DNA of 14,664 nt, from contig CAZOWX010000036.1 of assembly GCA_964583795.1 (NCBI GenBank), forward strand, positions 1 through 14,664, given 5' to 3'. This DNA comes from JBDTME01 sp964583795 (lineage in GTDB: Bacteria > Patescibacteriota > Microgenomatia > UBA1400 > PJMF01). The position numbers and the translations under genes were made by a program. Of this stretch, positions 6,074-12,493 are shown piece after piece (within the stretch, counting starts at the first letter, position 1; each line of letters starts with the position of its first letter). The notes under the pieces were generated by a model that was given only the letters and a program-made list of their open reading frames with translations, was not told where the DNA came from and made no database searches.

Positions 6074-6835
6074 TTAACTTTGCAAACTCACTCTAACACT
6101 CGGACTCATCGAAGCGCAGAGGTATAGTTTGACGGCTTTGTTTTCAAATGCCTTTAGTAATGCCTCGACGTTTGCGACCAATTTCGCATCGTCCATCGAC
6201 AACTTGCCGATAGTAGTGTGGACCAATGGAGCTTTTTTCTCTGTTTTTAGAGTAATGGCACCAGCTTCGAGCTCTTTTTTGCGCTTATCTGGAGTTGGAG
6301 TAACCGTACCATTTTTAGGATTGGGCATCAGGCCTTTTGGACCAAGGATGCGAGCAAATTTGGCAATATTTTTCATATCTTCAGGTCGAGCAATAAGAAT
6401 ATCAAAGTCAATGATACCTTTTGTAAGGTTTTCAATGATCTCTTCATTTACGATTGCTGCCCGAACTGATTTGCCAGTTGAGTGTGGGTAGGTGAAAGTT
6501 GCTGAAACTCCTGCGTCTTTGACTTGAAGATGAGCTTCAACGGTGCCAACAAAGCGAGAATAAGACATTTTTTTGAGTAGTTCAACTGCTTCAGCGACAG
6601 GGTAGCTCTTGGTTTTATCAACGAGTGATCGTTTTTCTTGATACTTTTTACCGCGAGCACGAGCTTTCCTTGCCTTGAGCGAGCCTTTGGCTGAGGCAGG
6701 TTCATCCGCTTTAGCACTTTCTTTTTCTGCTGCATCAGCTTCTTTTGGCTGTGTTTGCTCTTTGAGCGCATCGAGCTCTTTGAACATCTCGTCTGGGTTT
6801 ACTCGTGGTTTTTTATCAGCGGTCTTTTTTGCCAT
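6074..6835 (-). CDS. rplA: 50S ribosomal protein L1 with N-terminal extension
   Basis: 253 aa from the ATG at 6835 (MAKKTADKKPRV). An in-frame ATG at 6850 is less likely because it lies inside a palindromic repeat. L1 forms the mobile stalk near the E site, helps move deacylated tRNA, and in many bacteria represses the L11-L1 operon. The family core begins at about residue 62 (GKKYQEKRSLVDKTKSYPVAEAVELLKK). It contains the signature ARILGPKGLMPNPKNGTVTP (about residues 160-180) and ends KAVKLYLCASMSPSVRVSL. The first 60 residues are an unusual Lys/Glu/Ala-rich extension (EQTQPKEADAAEKESAKADE) ending in a basic patch KARKARARGKK; typical L1 has only a few residues there. No Shine-Dalgarno is seen. 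It follows rplK by 82 bases containing a palindrome copy. Confidence 0.96.
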   Translation of the reverse strand: MAKKTADKKPRVNPDEMFKELDALKEQTQPKEADAAEKESAKADEPASAKGSLKARKARARGKKYQEKRSLVDKTKSYPVAEAVELLKKMSYSRFVGTVEAHLQVKDAGVSATFTYPHSTGKSVRAAIVNEEIIENLTKGIIDFDILIARPEDMKNIAKFARILGPKGLMPNPKNGTVTPTPDKRKKELEAGAITLKTEKKAPLVHTTIGKLSMDDAKLVANVEALLKAFENKAVKLYLCASMSPSVRVSLQS

Positions 6836-6844
6836 ATACAATTT

Positions 6845-6871
6845 CGTCATCCCGATGAAGATCGGGATCCA
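6845..6871. repeat. CGTCATCCC palindromic repeat, copy 4, in the rplK-rplA spacer
   Basis: Perfect 8-base arms ATCCCGAT (6849-6856) and ATCGGGAT (6861-6868) with a GAAG loop, flanked by CGTC and CCA. It ends 10 bases upstream of the rplA start codon, so a hairpin would form just before the initiation site in the mRNA. Confidence 0.75.
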
Positions 6872-6917
6872 TTCAATAATTTAATACATTTTCTATTAAC
6901 TGTTTTACTGTTAACTA

Positions 6918-7343
6918 TTAACTAATAACCTCGACTCCCATACTTCTGGCAGCGCCTGCCACACTGCGTTTGGCTGCTTCAAGATCCTTGGTATTTAAAT
7001 CGGGTAACTTTTTTTCAGCAATCTCAGCGACTTGAGCGCTGTTTAGTTTACCAACAATATTTTTTCCTGCTTCTTTAGAGCCTGATTGAAGTTTAAGTGC
7101 TTGTTTGATCATGGCAGAGACTGGAGGCAGTTTGAGTACGAAGGTGAATGAGCGATCTTCGTAAATTGTGATCTCAGCTGGGATAGTTTGACCGCGCTGA
7201 TCTTTGGTCTTGTCGTTGTACTCCTTGATGAACTGCATCATGTTGATACCAGTTTGACCCAAAATTGGACCAACTGGAGGGGCCGGAGTAGCAGCGGCGG
7301 CTGGTAAGTTGAGCTTGAGGATTTGTTTGACTTTTTTTGCCAT
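6918..7343 (-). CDS. rplK: 50S ribosomal protein L11
   Basis: 141 aa, the standard length. L11 binds the GTPase-associated centre of 23S rRNA next to the L10/L12 stalk. The N-terminal domain shows the Pro-rich switch helix region PAPPVGPILGQTGINMMQF (about 21-39) and FTFVLKLPPVSAMIKQAL (about 67-84). The C-terminal RNA-binding domain has IAEKKLPDLNTKDLEAAKR and ends SVAGAARSMGVEV, close to the family consensus. The start ATG at 7343 begins MAKKVKQILKLNLPAA as expected; no clear Shine-Dalgarno. It follows the 88-aa gene by 21 bases, so both are probably read from the promoter at 7788-7815, and rplA follows. Confidence 0.98.
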   Translation of the reverse strand: MAKKVKQILKLNLPAAAATPAPPVGPILGQTGINMMQFIKEYNDKTKDQRGQTIPAEITIYEDRSFTFVLKLPPVSAMIKQALKLQSGSKEAGKNIVGKLNSAQVAEIAEKKLPDLNTKDLEAAKRSVAGAARSMGVEVIS

Positions 7344-7364
7344 AGGTTGGGTATGTATTATGTA

Positions 7365-7631
7365 TTATTTTTGTCTTAGTTCTGCGGCTTGTTGGAGTAA
7401 TTCTTGTTTTACTTTGTCAGGGTCTATTTTTTCTGTCGATCCGCTTCTACCTCGAAGACTTTGTATTAACGAGGTTCCATGACTATTTCTGACAATTTGT
7501 TGAACAAAATCATTCATTTGTGTGTCGTTGAGTTTCTGCATCCAATCAAGCTGCTCTTTTAGTTTTGCTGGATCGATATCACCAAGAACTCGAGCAATTA
7601 GCCTAGCTTCGAAAGACTGACTATCGGTCAT
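7365..7631 (-). CDS. Small helical protein upstream of rplK, unknown function
   Basis: 88 aa. The sequence is helical and charged (RLIARVLGDIDPAKLKEQLD, DPDKVKQELLQQAAELRQK) with a Ser/Gly/Arg-rich middle (HGTSLIQSLRGRSGS). No signal peptide, membrane span or recognisable motif is present. The ATG at 7631 has a plausible AGGA seven bases upstream. It sits between a structured leader and rplK, with only 21 bases to rplK, so it is co-transcribed with ribosomal genes and at high level. Because it sits where a normal operon has nothing, it may be a lineage-specific gene; I cannot assign a role. Confidence 0.7.
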   Translation of the reverse strand: MTDSQSFEARLIARVLGDIDPAKLKEQLDWMQKLNDTQMNDFVQQIVRNSHGTSLIQSLRGRSGSTEKIDPDKVKQELLQQAAELRQK

Positions 7632-7666
7632 ATTTGAATCCTACTAAGCAGCTATTATTAACAGTC

Positions 7667-7741
7667 TTTTGCGAAGAAAACTTGAGAAAAAGCCAGGTTA
7701 AGAAGCGTTCCTGGCTGATTTTTGTGGTCAATTTCGCAAAA
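7667..7741 (-). promoter_or_regulatory. Structured leader with attenuator-like hairpin upstream of the rplK block
   Basis: On the minus strand, a perfect 9-base outer stem (TTTTGCGAA 7741-7733 with TTCGCAAAA 7675-7667) encloses a 7-base hairpin AGCCAGG/CCTGGCT (7716-7710 with 7697-7691) that runs straight into TTTTTCTC. The inner hairpin plus T-run has the form of an intrinsic terminator. It sits about 40 bases after the predicted transcription start and about 35 bases before the 88-aa gene, so it can only be a regulated (attenuation) or leaky terminator. A ligand such as L1 or L11 would be the obvious guess. Confidence 0.65.
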
Positions 7742-7787
7742 TATTGCTCCCTCGGTGTTTAGACTCTTGAGGTGGAGAGATAGGGCA

Positions 7788-7815
7788 ATTATAGCACAAG
7801 TTAAACAGCGGGCAA
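7788..7815 (-). promoter_or_regulatory. Promoter of the 88-aa gene-rplK-rplA block
   Basis: Minus strand: -35 TTGCCC (7815-7810), 16-base spacer, extended -10 TGC-TATAAT (7796-7788). Predicted start near 7781. Nearly identical to the rplJ promoter. Confidence 0.85.
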
Positions 7816-7828
7816 GTGTGAACCAGAC

Positions 7829-7864
7829 CTACTTCAAAAACTCAGCAATCATGGTCTTATAATC
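7829..7864 (-). pseudogene. Relic of a second dockerin C-terminus after the protease stop
   Basis: Directly after the protease TGA (7867-7865), the same frame reads DYKTMIAEFLK then TAG (7831-7829). This copies the protease's own last residues, DYQILLSEFLK, almost exactly. The copies differ mostly at third positions and in four middle residues, so it is an old duplication or the leftover end of another dockerin after recombination. Confidence 0.65.
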
Positions 7865-9808
7865 TCACTTTAAAAACTCGGAAAGCAAAATTTGGTAGTC
7901 AAGCAAACTTACAATTCCATCACAGTTTGCATCGGCAGTATAGCTGGGTAAGTTTTTCAAGAACTCTTGCAATAGTCGCTGGTAATCAAGCAGATTCACG
8001 TATCTGTCATGATTGAAATCGGCTCGCTTGCCTTGACCAGGAGTGACACAAGTTACTTGTGGAGTGGGTGTGGGAGTAGGAGAGTTTGGATTTGCTACAA
8101 TTTGTAAAGTTGCAATGGCATACGTCTGTATTTGAGTTGAAGTATTTGTAGCACTTGCAATCATCGTGTAGTTTCCTGGTGGAGTGGTAGCAGAGCTCCC
8201 GATACGAACGTCAACATAACCGGTTTTGCCCGAAGAGAGTGTTTTTGTAGGTGTGGGAATTGATGAAGTCAAACCAGGTGCGTTGATCGAATTAATTGTT
8301 ACGGTCTCTGGAGGACAGGAACTACTATTTTTGTTTGTGATAGCAATCCAAAACTGTGTTGTTGATCCAGGATAGTTCCAAGTGTCGGCAGGAATAAATT
8401 CAAGTGAAGGAGGAAATAAGACACACTGCGGGGGGCTCACATCAATATGAACTACTGCTGCTGTGTCACTTAATGCTGTTGTTGTGATGCTTATGCCTTC
8501 GGCTGTGTCCGAAAAGTTGTGACCTAACGTAAGTGGTGCATCGAGAAAACTGTCGGTTTCAGGTGTTGTATCAATTAATTGAGTTTGTTCGTGATTCTGT
8601 GTATCCATCGCATCAGCCAAATGAATAAATACTCCAACATTGGGTAAGTTTTGACCAAATAGGCCATACCGTTGTCTTAATTCAACATAGTAAAAGAGTT
8701 TTTTCCCAAGTGCAGTAGTCCTTCCTGTAGGAATGACCAAATTTTTTATTGCCGTAGAACCGAGTTCGTTGGGAATAAGGGAGTAGTCACCAGTTGTTGT
8801 AATTGTTTGAGAGTTCGATGTCTCTAAGAAATGGGCTTGACCTTTATGTGTGGTATTAAAGTGGTTTGTATTCCAATACCCCATGATATCAAAAACATCG
8901 TTGTACTCTGTACTTTCACAGTTGACACTAATTGATATAGGCGCATCGGTAACATCAAAGCAACGATATGAGTTGGCATGGTAAAGACCCAAGTTATGAC
9001 CAAGTTCGTGGGCTACAACGTATGTAGATAAGTTACCGTTAATCCAAGCTTGTGCTGGTTGACCGCCAAATGTACCCCAACCACTCCATGGGCAAACTGA
9101 AGTGTATGGCATTGCGTAGATAATACTATCGTAGTTATTGGGATCAAATCCGTCATTTTGCGCTAACGTTTTGGCCATACTTGCCCAAGAAAATTGATTA
9201 CAATAGGTGGTGTTTGTAGTTGGTATGGTGTACCAACCAAAAATATCACCATCGATTCTGGTATTGCTGGTTAGATTTAAGAGGTTATGTGAGGACTCTT
9301 TATAAAATGCATTTGCCCCATTAGTATCAGTGTCCGTAAATGTGATCGCTCGAATCTGGTTTTCTGTTTGGGGCTGACTGGTGTTGTTTTGAAAATTCAT
9401 CATGATGACTGCAACTTTGTAGGGGGTAGATACACCAAGTACCTTTGGAGTATCTGTAATCACTTGGACAGAATCATTTGATGGGGTTACGATAAGTTCG
9501 TTTTCGAGTGAAATTCCTTGTATTTTGACTCGACTACCTGTCTGATACAACGGTTTGCTATCAACAAAATGCAACTCTGTTGAATCTGATTGACCAGTGT
9601 CAACTTTGTACTCAATAACACTGTCTTTTTGTTCAAAAATGTCGCCGATAGATGTTGTAATGGTTCCTTCAATTTCAGTAGATGTTTCAACCTCAGATTG
9701 CAAAGAGGTGGGAAGTGCTTGGTGTAGTTTTTGTGATTCTGGATATTGAGCCAAGACTGTGGCAGGATCTGTTTTCATCATCTCTAGAATGGCTTGTTTT
9801 CTTTCCAA
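7865..9808 (-). CDS. Secreted gametolysin-like (M11-type) metalloprotease with C-terminal dockerin
   Basis: 647 aa from a TTG at 9808, but the real N-terminus probably lies further upstream (see 9809-10082). Residues about 130-345 form a zinc metalloprotease of the metzincin type: HELGHNLGLYH (267-277) gives the three zinc His and catalytic Glu, and DIMG (307-310) is the Met-turn. The surrounding pattern fits peptidase family M11/gametolysin. Residues about 458-572 look like an Ig-like/NEW3 beta domain (APGLTSSIPTPTKTLSSGKTGYVDV). A short PT linker (577-583) leads to a dockerin with two calcium loops, D597-x-N-x-D601...D608 and D626-x-N-x-D630...D637, each followed by a [YQ][QR]xLLxEFL helix. 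Dockerins bind cohesins, so it may dock on a surface scaffold such as the protein at 13047. Six Cys suggest export. Confidence 0.85.
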   Translation of the reverse strand: MERKQAILEMMKTDPATVLAQYPESQKLHQALPTSLQSEVETSTEIEGTITTSIGDIFEQKDSVIEYKVDTGQSDSTELHFVDSKPLYQTGSRVKIQGISLENELIVTPSNDSVQVITDTPKVLGVSTPYKVAVIMMNFQNNTSQPQTENQIRAITFTDTDTNGANAFYKESSHNLLNLTSNTRIDGDIFGWYTIPTTNTTYCNQFSWASMAKTLAQNDGFDPNNYDSIIYAMPYTSVCPWSGWGTFGGQPAQAWINGNLSTYVVAHELGHNLGLYHANSYRCFDVTDAPISISVNCESTEYNDVFDIMGYWNTNHFNTTHKGQAHFLETSNSQTITTTGDYSLIPNELGSTAIKNLVIPTGRTTALGKKLFYYVELRQRYGLFGQNLPNVGVFIHLADAMDTQNHEQTQLIDTTPETDSFLDAPLTLGHNFSDTAEGISITTTALSDTAAVVHIDVSPPQCVLFPPSLEFIPADTWNYPGSTTQFWIAITNKNSSSCPPETVTINSINAPGLTSSIPTPTKTLSSGKTGYVDVRIGSSATTPPGNYTMIASATNTSTQIQTYAIATLQIVANPNSPTPTPTPQVTCVTPGQGKRADFNHDRYVNLLDYQRLLQEFLKNLPSYTADANCDGIVSLLDYQILLSEFLK

Positions 9809-10082
9809 GACGAGCGGTTGAAGTTCACTGGGGCTTTTTTTCTGCTTGATTGCTGCTTGTATAGCTTCGTGTGTGGTAGCAATTTTTGCTTTTAATTGTT
9901 CTTTTTTCTCTGGAACCTTTTGTATAGGGTCAGCAACAGGATATACAGCCTGACTGCGATTATCCTGAGAGCTTGATGAGTGGGAAAGGAGAGAGATTAA
10001 GGTAACTGAACCAAAACCGACAATAAAAAGCAGTGGAAAAATAAACCGCTGGCGAGAAAAAAGTGAGATTGTGATATCTCAT
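9809..10082 (-). other. Probable signal-peptide and pro-region of the protease, out of frame with any start
   Basis: The protease frame stays open upstream of its TTG to a TGA at 10081-10079. It encodes SRQRFIFPLLFIVGFGSV followed by LISLLSHSSSSQD, a typical basic-hydrophobic export signal, then a charged helical pro-region (PEKKEQLKAKIATTHEAIQA). No ATG, GTG or TTG precedes the signal in this frame. An ATG at 10082 in the neighbouring frame would join it if the T6 run at 10062-10057 were T5, giving MRYHNLTFSRQRFIF. Either the sequence has a one-base error, the gene is broken, or it uses slippage. Confidence 0.6.
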
Positions 10083-10109
10083 TATTGAGAGTGGAAGAGG
10101 AAGTGTCAA
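10081..10109 (-). promoter_or_regulatory. Candidate promoter of the protease
   Basis: Minus strand: perfect -35 TTGACA (10109-10104), 17 bases, -10 AATAAT (10086-10081). Predicted start near 10074, which is past the ATG at 10082; a transcript from here could not use that ATG. This conflict is part of the N-terminus puzzle. Confidence 0.5.
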
Positions 10110-10164
10110 TGAAGGGAAGAAGGTATACAATAGCCCAGTCAAAGCTAATGAGAATGCTGAAAAT

Positions 10165-10776
10165 ATGGCCATACATCGGATTACTTTTGTGCCCGAGCTA
10201 AAAGTTCCTGACGTTCAGTTGGATTTTTGGGACCTTTTGGTAAGAGCAATACTCGAAAGTGGACAATTAGCGATACTTTCTGAAGGATGGAACAATATCA
10301 CCTCAGAGATGGATCAAAGGAGTGGAATTGAAACAAATCTCTATGTTTATCCTGACGGGACGGCAACGCTTCTACGTACGAGACAAAATCAAGAACAGCC
10401 AGAAAAAGTTGAAGCGGTAACTATGTTGATTGGTAATGGTGTAGGACACAAAAAATATGTAATTGAAGTTGCAAAAAATGATGAAACCCCTTCGCCAGAT
10501 AATTCAGGACTCGTCTCTGGAATTACTTTTTGGGTAGATGGACTTCAGAACATACATTATCCAAATTTTATTTTTTCTCTTTTTAAACACTTAAAGCAAA
10601 ACGAATTGCAGGAATCGGTACTAATTCTGTACTTGCTTTTCGAAGGTATTAACGATGTTAGCACAGCAAAAAAATTGTTAGACAGAATGTCAAATGCGCC
10701 AGAGTACTTGCTTGGTAGGAAAGATATAGGAGAGCACGTATTTTATTATTGCCGGTCACCGATTGATTCGAACTAA
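10165..10776 (+). CDS. Unknown soluble protein on the opposite strand
   Basis: 203 aa from the ATG at 10165. No signal peptide or membrane span; mixed alpha/beta composition with a beta-rich first half (TNLYVYPDGTATLLRTRQ, KKYVIEVAKNDE, SGITFWVDGL) and a helical second half (FIFSLFKHLKQNELQESVLI, STAKKLLDRMSNAPEYLLG). No family recognised. It is the only plus-strand gene in the nusG-rplK island: divergent from the protease (82 bases between the ATGs at 10082 and 10165) and convergent with the ORF at 10756, with which its last 21 bases overlap. TACAAT at 10126-10131 is a possible -10 with a poor -35; there is no Shine-Dalgarno. Confidence 0.7.
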   Translation: MAIHRITFVPELKVPDVQLDFWDLLVRAILESGQLAILSEGWNNITSEMDQRSGIETNLYVYPDGTATLLRTRQNQEQPEKVEAVTMLIGNGVGHKKYVIEVAKNDETPSPDNSGLVSGITFWVDGLQNIHYPNFIFSLFKHLKQNELQESVLILYLLFEGINDVSTAKKLLDRMSNAPEYLLGRKDIGEHVFYYCRSPIDSN

Positions 10777-10974
10777 CGTATCGTTATTCCGCTGTAGCTG
10801 CCAAGCTATTTTTTCGTCTGCAACGTCAGTTGGTAGCTTCTCTAACATTTGATTAAGGTACGGCAGTAGGTCATCAGGAATGTAGCTGGTGAGAAGGTTT
10901 ACATGGGAAGAAGACGGTTTATCCTTGTTCTTTGACCCGTAAAAATTGTCTGAGGAAGCTGGTGGTGGTATCAA
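10756..10974 (-). CDS. Small ORF, probably the displaced C-terminus of the PH-like protein
   Basis: 72 aa only if a TTG at 10974 is used; there is no ATG or GTG and no Shine-Dalgarno, and a TAG lies 5 codons upstream. Its first 56 bases overlap the end of the 148-aa gene in the +1 frame, and reading from the shared GGGTCAAAG region gives a natural continuation (YGSKNKDKPSSSHVNLLTSY, then a helix LLPYLNQMLEKLPTDVADEK). Removing one T from the T5 run in the overlap would fuse both into one 202-aa protein. It overlaps the convergent plus-strand gene by 21 bases. Confidence 0.5.
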   Translation of the reverse strand: MIPPPASSDNFYGSKNKDKPSSSHVNLLTSYIPDDLLPYLNQMLEKLPTDVADEKIAWQLQRNNDTLVRINR

Positions 10975-11365
10975 AGTCGTTTTTTGGTACTAAGAGGTTG
11001 TATTTTTTATCAGATGTGTGCAATTCTATTCGTCGTTGTCCCAAGTTTTTCAAGCCCCCATCCACTACCTTAAATGAAGTAACCTGATCATATGGGATAC
11101 TTTGATGCCTGGTTGAGCCGGAGAGAATTTCTTCAATACTTTTATTGCTAAAGCTAGTGAACGACTTATTCTGTTGTTTTTTTGTCAAATGTCCAAGGAT
11201 TAAGCCACCAATCAGTCCAAACTGAATGAAAAGGACCTTTTGCCACATAGACTCTCCAAGATCAAGCAGAACAATATCGGTCTCAGAGAGGATGAGCAGT
11301 TTTGCTGGAGCGTGATAGTTATTGATGTAAACAGGGTGAGTGCGAAAGAGCTCTGTGCTATGCAT
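10919..11365 (-). CDS. Membrane-associated protein with PH-like domain
   Basis: 148 aa. Beta-rich N-terminus (HPVYINNYHAPAKLLILS, then ETDIVLLDLG), a hydrophobic segment (about 45-60, FIQFGLIGGLILG), a basic loop, then a part resembling a bacterial PH-domain strand pattern: IPYDQVTSFKVVDGG, QRRIELHTSDKKYNLLVP, followed by a helix DTTTSFLRQFLR. PH-like is inferred from pattern, not a motif match. The ATG at 11365 has a Shine-Dalgarno-like AAGGA 5-6 bases upstream and lies 8 bases after the stop of the two-helix protein gene, so they are an operon. The C-terminus may continue into the ORF at 10756-10974 by a one-base frame change. Confidence 0.7.
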   Translation of the reverse strand: MHSTELFRTHPVYINNYHAPAKLLILSETDIVLLDLGESMWQKVLFIQFGLIGGLILGHLTKKQQNKSFTSFSNKSIEEILSGSTRHQSIPYDQVTSFKVVDGGLKNLGQRRIELHTSDKKYNLLVPKNDFDTTTSFLRQFLRVKEQG

Positions 11366-11373
11366 GAGATTCC

Positions 11374-11598
11374 TTACTCAACTGGAGGCAATGCTGCTCC
11401 AAGTAAGTGGTAGCCGATATAGAGGAAAATTCCCAAAGCGATCGCAGCGAAGGTAAAAACAAGCGCGTTGGTTTTATTATTAAACTGATCAGAGAAAAAC
11501 CACAAACCGGTTAAAAATAATACCGCCCCAACCAACATGACTGCTTGAATTGGGGTCAAGTTCTGAATGAAAATTCGAAGTGATGTAATAAAGTCCAT
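11374..11598 (-). CDS. Small two-helix membrane protein
   Basis: 74 aa with two clear membrane spans: about 18-35 (IQAVMLVGAVLFLTGLWFF) and about 45-67 (ALVFTFAAIALGIFLYIGYHLL), joined by a polar turn DQFNNKTN. A hairpin membrane protein of no family I recognise. The ATG at 11598 has no clear Shine-Dalgarno. It is directly followed (8 bases) by the PH-like gene, suggesting the two act together at the membrane. Its upstream region contains repeat element copy A3 (11613-11640). Confidence 0.75.
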   Translation of the reverse strand: MDFITSLRIFIQNLTPIQAVMLVGAVLFLTGLWFFSDQFNNKTNALVFTFAAIALGIFLYIGYHLLGAALPPVE

Positions 11599-11612
11599 GT
11601 AATTGGTCGTTT

Positions 11613-11640
11613 CCCCTTCGCCGTAAGCTACGGAGGGACA
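11613..11640 (-). repeat. TGTCCYTCC...GCGA element, copy A3
   Basis: Minus-strand TGTCCCTCCGTAGC followed by TTACGGCGAAGGGG. The centre CCGTA/TACGG is a perfect 5-base inverted repeat around a 3-base loop. It lies 15 bases upstream of the two-helix gene. The remaining spacer to nusG (11641-11852) shows no gene and no convincing terminator. Confidence 0.45.
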
Positions 11641-11852
11641 TAGTAGCTGGTTATGTTGTTTGTTCTATTTGTACTACCAGTTTTGTCTGTTCGCTTGAGT
11701 TCTACAGCAAAGTTATTGTCTGTAGCAATCCCAAACCATGCGAATGCTTATCTAGAGTTATGAATGATGAACTTTGAGTTATTTTTGCAAACTGCCTGTT
11801 CATCCAAGTAAAACTGTTGGTTTTTGGTTACCTGACAAAGGGTATCTGCCTA

Positions 11853-12467
11853 TCAGACTTTTTCCACTTGCAAGAAATCGAGCTCCACAGGAGTTTCTCG
11901 ACCAAAAATAGAAACCAGTACCGTAACTTTGCCTTTTTCTTCGTCAATATCATTCACGGTACCCAAGAAGTCGGTAAACGGTCCGTCAACAATCTTAACG
12001 GCTTGGTCGATACTAAAGTCGGCTTTGTATTGAGGAGCCCCTTGAGTCATATACTTCTGAATCGACTTGACCTCATGCGATGGAAGTGGAGTGGGCTTAC
12101 TTCCAATACCGACAAAGCCGGTTACGCCTTGGGTTGTTCGCACCGCCAACCAAGACGCATCAGTCAAAATGATTTTGACGAGCATGTATCCTGGGAAAAT
12201 TTTCTCTTTAATCGTTTTGCGCTGTCCGCGTTTAATCTGAATCTTCTCCTGAGTTGGAACTAAAATTTCCAAGATTTGATCAGTTAAATGGAGTGTTTGA
12301 GCGCGTTGTTTAAGTGTCTCGGCAACTTTATTCTCGTGTCCAGAGTAGGTGTGGACGATGTACCAGTGCGCTTTTTTGTCATCAGATTGGGATATGACGA
12401 TGTGACTGGCGGAAGAAGTAATCACCTCTTGGTTTTCAGGAGGGGTCATGGGTTGAGTATCGTTCAT
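11853..12467 (-). CDS. nusG: Transcription termination/antitermination factor NusG
   Basis: 204 aa. NusG binds RNA polymerase through its NGN domain and couples to Rho or ribosomal protein S10 through its KOW domain. The NGN core starts at about residue 34 with the hallmark HWYIVHTYSGHENKVAETL, continues to IFPGYMLVKIILTD (about 90-103) and TQGVTGFVG (about 110-118). The C-terminal KOW domain has VKIVDGPFTDFLGTVNDID (about 156-174) and VSIFGRETPVELDFLQVEK. The first 33 residues are an extra low-complexity extension. The ATG at 12467 has a good Shine-Dalgarno (AAGGA, 4 bases away) and is 26 bases after secE. Confidence 0.98.
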   Translation of the reverse strand: MNDTQPMTPPENQEVITSSASHIVISQSDDKKAHWYIVHTYSGHENKVAETLKQRAQTLHLTDQILEILVPTQEKIQIKRGQRKTIKEKIFPGYMLVKIILTDASWLAVRTTQGVTGFVGIGSKPTPLPSHEVKSIQKYMTQGAPQYKADFSIDQAVKIVDGPFTDFLGTVNDIDEEKGKVTVLVSIFGRETPVELDFLQVEKV

Positions 12468-12493
12468 ACGTTCCTTGAATGTTATGAATTGAT

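Noticed and set aside
6836..6850. Upstream ATG at 6850 as the rplA start
   Set aside because: It lies inside the CGTCATCCC palindrome and adds MTKLY before a normal MAKK start; 6835 is preferred.
7829..7867. UGA recoded as an amino acid, which would fuse the dockerin relic
   Set aside because: UGA ends nusG and the 378-aa gene at proper lengths and no gene has internal UGA; code 11 fits.
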